Source: CALACW01 sp963627915 (GTDB taxonomy: Bacteria; Bacillota; Clostridia; Oscillospirales; Acutalibacteraceae). From it: a stretch of DNA of 64,000 nt. The first letter of the stretch is position 1, and each line of letters starts with the position of its first letter. Below, one piece after another: positions 50,570 through 59,900 of the stretch. Position numbers and translations under genes: made by a program. The stretch is taken from positions 95,650 through 159,649 of the forward strand of contig CAVGCY010000026.1 of the NCBI GenBank assembly GCA_963627915.1, given 5' to 3'. The notes under the pieces are model-generated. The model searched no databases. It was not told where the DNA came from and worked only from the letters and a program-made list of their open reading frames with translations.

Positions 50570-51466
50570 ATGGATAAGTATCTCATAATCAACGCCGACG
50601 ATTTCGGCATGTGCCACGCGCACAACATAGCGACAATGGATTTGTTAAAAAGCGGAGGAATTACATCCGCTACGATAATGACTCCGTGCGCATGGGCGAA
50701 TGAAGCCGCTTCATTCGCAAAGGAAAACCCTCAGTTCGCCATAGGCGTGCATCTGACGACAACGGCGGAGTGGAATCGTTATCGCTGGGCTCCCGTAAAT
50801 TCGTCGAACACGGAATCGTTAAGGGACGAACAGGGCTATTTTTATCATGAATCTGACGAATTTGCGAATGCCGCAGACCTTAACGAAACAGTCGGCGAGA
50901 TTACAGCGCAGATAGAAAAAATGCGTAAACTCGGCGTTGAGCCGTCGCATGCCGATAATCACATGGGTTCTCTCTACGGCGTTGAAACAGGCAGATTCGA
51001 GCTTCTTGCCGCAACTATCGAGGCAGTCGGAAAATACGGACTTCCTTTCAGATTCCCGACAAAAATCACCGACGCGATGTTTGACAACGCCATGCTCGAT
51101 ATCAAAGTACCCAAAGAGGCGGTAGAACAGCTCTTTGCAAAATTTGAACAGCTCGGAAACGCAAACAACGTTGCAATGCTTGACTATCTTCTCCCCGGCG
51201 ACTGGAACGGTCCGCAGGCTGAAAGCTATGAAAATTTTAGAGAATATATATATGAGCTCTACCGCTCGTTCGAGCCGGGAATCACCGAAACGTACATTCA
51301 TCCCGCAATCGAATGCGAGGAGATTAAGAACATTACGGGCACGTGGAACCGCAGAGTTTGGGAGTACAGACTTTTCTCCGACCCGAAAACAAAACAGCAT
51401 ATCGATTCTCTGGGTATCAAGCTTATTAACTACCGTGACCTTAAAGCCATGAGAGGATATAAATAA
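50570..51466 (+). CDS. ChbG/YdjC-family carbohydrate deacetylase
   Basis: 298 residues. N-terminus IINADDFGMCHAHN (metal-binding Asp-Asp), GVHLTTTAEW (His near residue 62) and SHADNHMGSLYG (His pair near 125) are the YdjC signature. E. coli ChbG removes one acetyl group from chitooligosaccharides or their phosphates. No signal peptide, hence cytosolic. AAAGGA 11 bases before the ATG; it follows hflX by 60 bases and may be co-transcribed. No PTS or glycosidase partner beside it, so the substrate is open. Confidence 0.88.
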   Translation: MDKYLIINADDFGMCHAHNIATMDLLKSGGITSATIMTPCAWANEAASFAKENPQFAIGVHLTTTAEWNRYRWAPVNSSNTESLRDEQGYFYHESDEFANAADLNETVGEITAQIEKMRKLGVEPSHADNHMGSLYGVETGRFELLAATIEAVGKYGLPFRFPTKITDAMFDNAMLDIKVPKEAVEQLFAKFEQLGNANNVAMLDYLLPGDWNGPQAESYENFREYIYELYRSFEPGITETYIHPAIECEEIKNITGTWNRRVWEYRLFSDPKTKQHIDSLGIKLINYRDLKAMRGYK

Positions 51467-51538
51467 TCAATCCGGTATTGATAAAAAAACGCGCTCCGTA
51501 TTGTCCTAAACGTTACGGAATACGAAAGGAGTCGAAAA

Positions 51539-52291
51539 ATGAAGCATTTTAAATTCGGCAACGGAAATAAAAGCTTTGTGATACTGCCCGGTCTGTCCGT
51601 ACACGGCATAATGAGCTTCGCGGACAGCATTGCCGAAGCTTATGCGGAATTTTCAAAGGAATATACCGTTTATGTTTTTGACAGAACAGACGACATTTCA
51701 GAGGGCTGTACGATAAAAAGCATGTCGGACGATACGGCAAAGGCAATGAGGACGCTAAATATTAAAAAAGCCGACGTTTTCGGAGCTTCTCAGGGCGGAA
51801 TGATTGCAATGCGTCTCGCGGCGGAGTATCCCGAACTTGTCGGCAAGCTCATACTTGCCTCAACGCTTGCCGAAAAAAACGATACCTTTACCGGCGTTAT
51901 CGGCGAATGGATACGCTTAGCCGAGGAAAAAAACGAAGAGAAGCTTATCGACAGCTTTATAAGCAACGTATACTCCGAAAGAACCGTAAACGCCTGCCGC
52001 GATATACTGATTTCATCGCTTTTACCTATAGGCGACGACGACTTCCGGCGTTTTGTTTTATCGGCAAAAGCGTGTCTGTCGTTTGATTTTCACGAAAAGC
52101 TTCCGCTTATTCACAAGGACGTTCTTGTAATAGGATCAGAGGGCGACCGCGTCGCGTCAGAGTACGGGTCAAGACAGATTGCCGACGCACTCGGCTGCGA
52201 AATTTACATTTATGACAAGACATACGGACATGCAGTATACGACGAAGCGCCCGATTTTAAACAGAGATGTCTTGACTTTCTGCGAAAATAA
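51539..52291 (+). CDS. alpha/beta-hydrolase
   Basis: 250 residues. Alpha/beta-hydrolase fold: VILPGLSVHGIMSFAD (oxyanion strand end), FGASQGGMIAMRLAAEYPE (nucleophile Ser near residue 85), a small helical cap, VIGSEGDRVASEYG (Asp near 203) and YGHAVYDE (His near 230). No signal peptide. Related to small esterases and hydrolases; substrate cannot be read from sequence. Clear AAAGGAG ribosome site. Confidence 0.85.
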   Translation: MKHFKFGNGNKSFVILPGLSVHGIMSFADSIAEAYAEFSKEYTVYVFDRTDDISEGCTIKSMSDDTAKAMRTLNIKKADVFGASQGGMIAMRLAAEYPELVGKLILASTLAEKNDTFTGVIGEWIRLAEEKNEEKLIDSFISNVYSERTVNACRDILISSLLPIGDDDFRRFVLSAKACLSFDFHEKLPLIHKDVLVIGSEGDRVASEYGSRQIADALGCEIYIYDKTYGHAVYDEAPDFKQRCLDFLRK

Positions 52292-52395
52292 ATGTATTAT
52301 ATAACCTCTCAAAACACAATTCAAATGCAGGATTTTACGTATTCTTAATAAAGTTTTGACTCCGATTTTACAATGAAGCAAGGGAGATGAAACCA

Positions 52396-52821
52396 TTGAC
52401 CGAACGAATTTTTAAAGCAGAGGAAAAAAACATTGACTCCGTTATCGATTTTACGCAGTCTGAGCTTGCAAAGGCAAACTGTCCGGTTAAATTGCAAACC
52501 TCTGTATGCGTTGCAATAGAGGAGATATTTGTAAATATTGCAAAATACGCATATCCCGACGGCGAAGGAACAGCTAAAATTTCAATTGATATTAACGAAA
52601 AAACAAATATTGCGTCATTCGTCATTTCAGATAACGGAATCGCATTTGACCCGCTGAAAAAAGACAACCCCGATATCACGCTTCCCGCAGAAAAAAGGGA
52701 AATAGGCGGTTTGGGAATTTTTATCGTCAAAAAAACAATGGATTCTGTCGGCTACACACGAAAAAACGGTGAAAACATACTGACAATGACAAAGAAGCTT
52801 GAAGGGAGCAAAAAAATATGA
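52396..52821 (+). CDS. RsbW-like anti-sigma-type HATPase
   Basis: 141 residues. GHKL ATPase of the RsbW/SpoIIAB class: N box VCVAIEEIFVNIAKYAYP (Glu/Asn intact), G1 box DNGIAFDPLKKDNP, and G2 region REIGGLGIFIVKKTMD. I chose TTG 52396 because GGGAG ends directly before the alternative ATG 52387, leaving no spacing. Such kinases phosphorylate a STAS antagonist (here the gene overlapping by ATGA) and hold a sigma factor or other target. No sigma gene is adjacent, so the partner is elsewhere. Very similar in motif layout to the C-terminus of the SpoIIE-HATPase protein at 8394. Confidence 0.85.
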   Translation: MTERIFKAEEKNIDSVIDFTQSELAKANCPVKLQTSVCVAIEEIFVNIAKYAYPDGEGTAKISIDINEKTNIASFVISDNGIAFDPLKKDNPDITLPAEKREIGGLGIFIVKKTMDSVGYTRKNGENILTMTKKLEGSKKI

Positions 52822-53114
52822 CAGTAACATCCGAACAGGAAAACAAAAAATTAACTATGCATATTTCCGGCAGACTTGATACAATAACGGCGCCGGAGCT
52901 CAAAAAAGAAATCGATGAAATTCCCCCTGAAATAACAGAGCTTGTTTTAGATATAACGGATGTCGATTACGTATCGTCCGCGGGACTTCGCACACTGTTG
53001 AGCGCACATAAAAAAATGAGCGCCATAGGCTCTATGAAAATAACCGGAGTATGCGACGTGGTAATGGAAGTATTGGAAATGACAGGCTTTTCCGACATTC
53101 TGACAATAGAATAA
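52818..53114 (+). CDS. STAS anti-sigma factor antagonist (RsbV-like)
   Basis: 98 residues, the RsbV/SpoIIAA length. GRLDTITAPELKKEID and DYVSSAGLRTLLSAHKKM (phospho-Ser site in VSSAG, near residue 56). When unphosphorylated it should bind and neutralise the RsbW-like protein encoded just upstream, with which it overlaps by four bases. A small inverted repeat AGTCCGTA / TACGGACT at 53164-53181 follows, without a strong T run. Confidence 0.9.
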   Translation: MTVTSEQENKKLTMHISGRLDTITAPELKKEIDEIPPEITELVLDITDVDYVSSAGLRTLLSAHKKMSAIGSMKITGVCDVVMEVLEMTGFSDILTIE

Positions 53115-53250
53115 AAGTACCGAACCGCGTCTTTTATCATAATTTTTGCTTCATAACAAACATAGTCCGTATTTACGGACTGTCAATGTGATATTATTTT
53201 AATGAGGATAAAATGATTTATTTCTCTCCACACTAAAATGAGGTGAAGTC

Positions 53251-53835
53251 ATGAGTAAAAAGGGACACAGCGAAAGAGGTTTCTTCGGCAATATTAACCA
53301 CTATGACGAATACGGTCATAAAACAGGATACAGCAGTCCGGGATTTTTCGGCGGCTATAACAATTATGACGAACACGGTCATAAAACGGGACACAGCGAT
53401 CCGGGCTTATTCGGCGGTTATAATCATTATGACGCTCACGGCAAAAAAACGGGACGCAGTAACCCGGATTTATTCGGCGGTTATGACCATTATGACGCTC
53501 GCGGAAATAAAACAGGTCACAGCGACCGGGGACTGTTCGGCGGTTATAATCATTCCTCCTCCGAAGGATGCTATATAGCAACATGCGTCTACGGCTCTTA
53601 CGACTGTCCTCAAGTTTGGTCGCTGCGGAGATTCAGGGATGAAACGCTTTACAAAACATGGTACGGACGTGCATTTATACGTATATATTATGCGGTCAGT
53701 CCGTCTCTCGCAGAAAAATTCGGTCACTCGGAAATTTTCAAAAAGCTGTGCCGAGGCAGACTTGACCGCATGGTAGACAAACTTCAGGCAAAAGGCGTAA
53801 AATCAACGCCGTATAAAGACAAAAACCGAAAATAA
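53251..53835 (+). CDS. tandem-repeat protein with CFI-box-like C-terminal domain
   Basis: 194 residues, no signal peptide. Residues 5-101 are five 21-residue repeats rich in Tyr, Gly and His (GHSDPGLFGGYNHYDAHGKKT type). Residues about 107-185 begin CYIATCVYGSYDCPQVWSLRRFRDETL and continue YGRAFIRIYYAVSPSLAEKFG, i.e. the pattern of the CFI-box domain as I know it. Clostridial relatives carry the same C-terminal part with varied N-terminal segments. The function is unknown. Cys pairs and Tyr/His repeats hint at metal or nucleic-acid contact (speculative). GAGGTG ribosome site; stands alone. Confidence 0.75.
   Translation: MSKKGHSERGFFGNINHYDEYGHKTGYSSPGFFGGYNNYDEHGHKTGHSDPGLFGGYNHYDAHGKKTGRSNPDLFGGYDHYDARGNKTGHSDRGLFGGYNHSSSEGCYIATCVYGSYDCPQVWSLRRFRDETLYKTWYGRAFIRIYYAVSPSLAEKFGHSEIFKKLCRGRLDRMVDKLQAKGVKSTPYKDKNRK
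53263..53553 (+). repeat. 63-base tandem repeats (coding)
   Basis: Four full and one partial 63-base unit coding for 21-residue repeats; third codon positions vary, so the array is old rather than a fresh duplication. Confidence 0.9.
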
Positions 53836-53906
53836 CGACAGAATACCTAAGCTTCGGAAATCGACCCCACGCAGTCCGTCAGCTTATAAACCCATAAGAA
53901 CAACAA

Positions 53907-53943
53907 GCACCGTCACGCATTTCCGCAAACGGTGCTTGTTTCA
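53907..53943. terminator. hairpin terminator after the repeat protein
   Basis: Stem AAGCACCGT / ACGGTGCTT with a 19-base loop; short T-rich tail on the plus side. Confidence 0.6.
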
Positions 53944-53950
53944 GCTTCAT

Positions 53951-53994
53951 AAATCAAAGCAGGCGAACAATCCGCCGCCTGCTTTGATTTTATT
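53951..53994. terminator. bidirectional terminator at the NRPS end
   Basis: Stem AAATCAAAGCAGGCG / CGCCTGCTTTGATTT (15 bp) followed on the plus side by TATTTTT; the NRPS stop lies two bases away on the other side. Confidence 0.75.
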
Positions 53995-53995
53995 T

Positions 53996-56900
53996 TTATC
54001 CTTTATCGGTATCGAAGAAGCCAAGACCTCTCAATGCGTTGATAAAGCGTTTCATATAATCAAACGACGTAACCGGCCACATAAATCCCATTCTGTAAAG
54101 AACCTGCATCGTGTATGCGTTGCTCTTTGCGACAGTGAAGGTTTTCTGTCCGTGAGCCATATTCTGATACGCAATCATACTCGATAAAATCTTTGCCTTT
54201 TCGGGATTCTGCTCCGCCCTGTCAAGAGCCGCCATGTATTCGTCCTGTTCAGCGCCCTCGGAATGAAGCCCGATTTTGTTCATTTCCGTGTAAAGATCGC
54301 CCATAATAAGAGTATGATTATTAAACGGATGGAATACAGTACACTCCTTCGGAGTCTGAGCCAGAAGAAGAATCGCCCTTGCGACAAAATCTACCGGTGA
54401 AAGCTCAAACGGCGTTTCCATCGCCTCATACGGATATTTTCCGATAAGCAGCGTGGATTTCAGTCTGCCCATAAACGTGTTTGTAGTAAAGTTTATCTGA
54501 TATTCGCCGTCGCTGTTTCGTGCGGCAAGCGTGCCGACTCGCATGATTTTTGCATTAAAGCCTTTCGAAGCCTCCTCGAGGACGGCTCTTTCGGCAAGAA
54601 ACTTTGAGAGCGTATATTTTGAGCCCTCGTACTGACCGAAATAAAGCTGATTCTCCTTAAGCCTGTCAACGGGTCCTTTTTGACCGATAAACATTCCGCC
54701 TATACTCATCGTTGAAACCTGGATAAGACGTGCGTCTGCCTGTTTACAGAAATCAAGCACATTGAGCGTTCCGTACAGATTTACATCCTCGATATCCGTT
54801 CCGTTTGAAAAATGCTTGACATTGGCGGCGCAGTTAATCACGGTATCGATACCCTTATCAAGAAGATTGTCAAAGCATGCGCGGTTTGTCACATCACCGT
54901 CCGCAACAAAAACTCTGTCGGAAAATTTTTCTCTAAGACTTTCTTCAAAATAGTAATAATAAATTGAATTCAATCGATTTTCAGCCGTATTGCCGTGCTT
55001 ACCGCGAATCAGACAGTAAACCCTGCCCGTATACCTGTGAAGCAATTCATAGAGTATATGGGCTCCGAGAAATCCCGCCGGACCTGTAAGCAGAACGTCG
55101 CCAAGCTCCTGACGCTCACCGTTTCTGAATGAATCGATATTGTTCTTTTTAAGAAGCTCGTTTATATTTGAGTAATCATAGTCCGCAAGATTTTCGTCAT
55201 TTTCCTCAGATGAATCATCCCTGCCGGCAAGCCTTGCGAGAGCCTGAGGCGTCGGATTTTCAAAGACGTCATTATATGCTATTTCGATATTTTTCTTCGA
55301 CGCCGAAATTACAATTCCGGTCACCGTGAGCGACGTACCGCCGATATCGAAGAAATTATCATCTGCATACACGTTATCAAGCTTAAGGATTTCAGCAAAA
55401 ATATCGCAGAATGTTTTCTCAAGTTCATTTTTCGGAAGCTGTCCGTTTTCCGTTTTATCGAGCTTCGGCTCGGGTAAGGCCTTTGTGTTTATCTTGCCGT
55501 TGGGCGTAAGAGGCATTGCGTCAAGCTGTACATATACACTCGGAACCATGTAATCCGTGAGCGTTTTCTTAAGCTGATCCTTGATATACTCAGTTTCAAG
55601 CTGTCTTTGAGCCGTGTAATAGGCGCAGATTGCGTCGGTTTTTCCAACCTTTCTTATAAGCGCGATTCCGGTTTTGATTCCGTCAACAGCCGTCAGGCAT
55701 TTTTCAATCTCACCGAGTTCGATACGCAGACCTCTCAGTTTAACCTGATTGTCGGTTCTGCCGAGAATAACAACGTCGCCGTCAGCGGTCCATTTTGCAT
55801 AATCGCCCGAACGGTATGTGCGTTCGCCCTTAAATTCGACAAATGACTTCGCCGTCTGTTCGGGCAGATTTCTGTATCCGAGCGCGACTCCGCAGCCTTG
55901 AATCAGAAGTTCTCCGACAACTCCGACAGGGAGAGGATTATCATCCGAATCAACAATATATTCCGTATAATTTCGCAGCGGTCTGCCGACCGTTATAACG
56001 TCCGCGTCCGTAAGATTCTTCGCGTTTGAAGAAACGGTAATCTCGGTAGGACCGTATGTGTTTATAATAACGGCGTTTGTTTTTTCGCGCAGAAGATTCA
56101 GCAGTCTGTCGGGATATTTTTCGCCGCCGGAAAGTATAACCTTACAGTTTGCCATTGCCCGTGTAAATTCGTCAAGCTCCATGTACTGTAAAAGCCTTGA
56201 CGGCGTAGAATTAAATACGTCAACGCCGTTTTCCGTAAAGAATTTTGCAAGAGCGGAGGGATTCATCGTCTGTTCATCGCTTGCAAATACGAGCGTAAGA
56301 CCGTGACAGAATGAGAGAAGAGTTTCCTTCATCGATAAATCGAAGCTGACGGTAGTTACCGAACCGTATACATGGCAGTTATCGACAACATTGCAGACCT
56401 GAACGTTTGAAACGCTGTATGAAAGATAGTTTGCAATGCCTATATGACGAAGCATAACGCCCTTAGGCTTGCCTGTAGAGCCTGACGTATAAATAATATA
56501 TGCAAGATCCTCAGGCTTAACGTCAACACTCGGACAGCTGTCGTCAGTACCGGCAAGAAGCTCCGAAACGTCAACGGTTTTCTCATATTTTTCAAGAAGT
56601 TCGCCCTCGGTTATAACGAAATCGGCGGCGCTATCCTCGATTATGTTGTCGATTCTCTCCTTCGGATATTCGGGACATGACGGAATGAACGCCCCGCCCG
56701 CCTTGAGAACTCCGAGAAGAGATGTGAAAAATCTTGATGTCCTGCCAAGCAGAAGAAGAACTCTTCCGCCTTTTTTAAGTCCTTTTTCAATTAAGGCGTT
56801 TGCGGTAATATTTGAAAGCCGGTCAAGTTCTCTGTATGAAAGCTTGCCGTCGCAGGCAATCAATGCGGTTCTTTCGGGAGTTTTTTCAACCTGCTTTTCA

Positions 56901-59900
56901 ATCATTTTATGAAGTATCTTTATTTCAACGGGAGCAATCTCGCTTGATTTAAAACGTTCAAGCAAAGCCGACGAATCATTGTCGAGAAGAGAAACCTTTC
57001 TGATTTTTCCGTTCGGATTTTCAATTATATGCTCTACGGCGTTCAAAACGGATTTTGCAAGCGTTTTCATGATTTCACCGCTGTAAAGAGCGTCGTTATA
57101 CTGAACGACTACGCTCGGTCTGCCATCGTATTCCTCGATATGAACGGCTGTTTTAAACTTTGCCGTGTCCATTTCAAGACAATCGAATCGAACCGATTCG
57201 CCGTTAAACTCGATACCGTCAACGACTCCGAGCTGATATTCGTACATAATGTTTGGCGCATAACCGTACTTTGCGCAAATTCCGGTATACGGATAAATCT
57301 CGTTTTCTATAGCGGATGTAAATACGTTCTTGCTCTTTCTGACAAATTCAAGCGAGGTTATGTCCCCGACTTCGATTGAGAGCGCAAGAGTTTTTACAAA
57401 CATGCCGAAGCAGTTCGCAAGCCGTATATCGCTCCTGCCGTTGCTGATGGTGCTTATATAAACATTTCTGCTGTTTACAAACCTCGAAACCGCATAAAAC
57501 GTTCCCGCAAGGAAAAGATGCGCCGGCGTTACCTCATTTTCACGGCAGAATTTTTCAACCTTTTCCATGTCGAATGAAACCGCCTGCGACGCAAGCCTGC
57601 CGTCCTCGGCTTGTCCTCTGAGATCGGCCGTAATTTCGCTTGCCGATTCAAAATTCTCCATCATAGAATCGAAGAATCTTTCCGCCTCTTTATATTTTTC
57701 TCCGTTTTCGGACTTTATTTCATCCTCAACATAGTCAAAGTACGTATAGCTCTCCGGTTTAATCTCTCCGCCCTCATACAATATCTTAAGCTGCTCGAAG
57801 AACAGAGCGACCGACGCGCCGTCAAAAATAATATGGTGAAAATCACAAAGAAGGTAAACCGCCTTTTCCGTTTTGGCAACGCAGATTCTGAATAACGGAG
57901 ACTTCATAAGATTGTACGGCTTCACGAACTCCTTTTTGAATGCTTCAAGCTGTTTCTCGGTAAACTCTTTAACTGGGATATCCGGTTGTGCCGAATCGGT
58001 GAATTTCTGTCCGATCTCATCATTTTCAAGCGTAAGACCCGTCATGATATACGGATGCGCCTTTATAACCCGAACTATGCAGTCCGCAAGCCTGTGAGCG
58101 TCGGTCGATTTTGGAAAAGCAATGATTGACGGAATATTATAAGTCGTACCGTACGGATTTTTCATACAGTCGATATACACTCCGAGCTGCGTTTTTGAAA
58201 GCGGATAAAAAGTCTTGTAATCCTTCTTTTCCTTTTCCTCGGCGACCTTCGGCTTTACGGCGCCGCTGAACATAAATTCCTGAAGCTCGTCCTCTATTGA
58301 AAGAACCGAGCATCCCTTCATCATTTTTTTGACCTGAGTCTCAAAACCGAACGTCTTGTTAAGTTCAACGGCAAGCTTGATAACGGAAAGCGACGTCATG
58401 CCCGCGTTGATAAGGTTTTCGGAAATATCAAAATCATCGTGTCCGATAACTCTTTTGACAATCTCCGAAATTTTCTTTTCAAGGAATGTAAGCTCCCTCT
58501 CGGCGGAATTTTTCTTCTTTGAAGCGTCAGATTTAATTTCCGGAAGGCTGCGCCTGTCGAGTTTTCCGTTTACGTTAAGCGGAATCGCGTCAATCTGCAT
58601 GATTGCGGCAGGAACCATGTACGGAGGTTTGTTCTCGAGAATAAATTCGTTAAGCTTCTGAACGTCGATTTTTTTATCTGCAACAATATATGCGTGAATG
58701 CACTGTCCGCCGCCCTCAAGAGACTTGGCGACAACGGCGCAGTTGGTGATTGAATCAAATTTGCGGATAATCTTATCGACCTCGGAAAGCTCTATGCGGA
58801 ATCCTCTGATTTTAACCTGTCCGTCGTTTCTGCCGATATAGTCAACCCTTCCGTCGTCGATAAAGCGGACAATATCGCCCGTATGATAAAATCTCTCATA
58901 GCCCTTTTGAGTACAGTAAGGGTTCTTTTCATAAATCTTTGCGGTCTGCTCGGGACGGTTAAGATATCCTCTTGAAACCTGATAACCCGAAGCGCAAAGC
59001 TCGCCGAGCGCGCCGACGGGAAGTCTTCTTTTGTATTTGTCGATTATGTAAAGCTTAACGTTGTCAACCGATTTGCCGACCGGAATTCTGTCATAGAGCT
59101 TATCAACCTTCTGAGATGTAATATAAACAATACACTCCGTAGGTCCGTAAATATTGACAAGCACAAAATTTTCGGGCGGTTCGAGCGGAACGAGCCTTTC
59201 TCCGCCTGTTATAAGATATTTAAGCGAATGATTTTCAATCTCTGTCGCAAATTGTCTTGCCACCTGAGTTGTGATAAAAACATGAGTAACGCCGTTGTCC
59301 TCAAAATATCTGTTCAGTCTGACAAGGTCAAGTCTGATATCCTCGTCGATAACATGAAGCTGCGCCCCGGCGGCAAGAGGACAGTACATCTCCATAAGGC
59401 AGGCGTCAAAGCCGTAGCTGGCATATGCCGCATAAATGCTGTCGGGCGTTACATCGTAATTTTTTATGTGAGTTTTGCACATCGCAAGTAAATTCCGATG
59501 CTCAAGCATTGCTCCCTTGGGAGTGCCTGTAGAACCGGACGTATAGATAAGAATAAACAAATCCTCCGGCGACGGCGTCTCCGATACGGGGACTGTTTTC
59601 GGCAAAGACGGAATATTCTTTGTCAAAAGAATCTCTCCGTCATAATCGGGCAGCAGCTCAAGCAGATGCTCATCCGCAATCAGAAGCTTTGCGTCCGCGT
59701 CCTTAATCATGAAGCGAAGTCTTTCCGTAGGATATGACGGATCAAGGGGCTGATAAGCCGCTCCCGCCTTCATAACGCCGAGAGACGCAATCGGCATATA
59801 TTCGCTTCTCGTTATGAGAATTGAAACTATATCCTCTCTGCCGATACCCTTTGAATGAATATAACCGGCAATGCGGTCGGTTATCTCGTTAACCTCGGCA

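Noticed and set aside
50819..51400. A 193-residue minus-strand frame opposite the ChbG/YdjC gene
   Set aside because: Complement of a conserved gene, no ribosome site, no domain.
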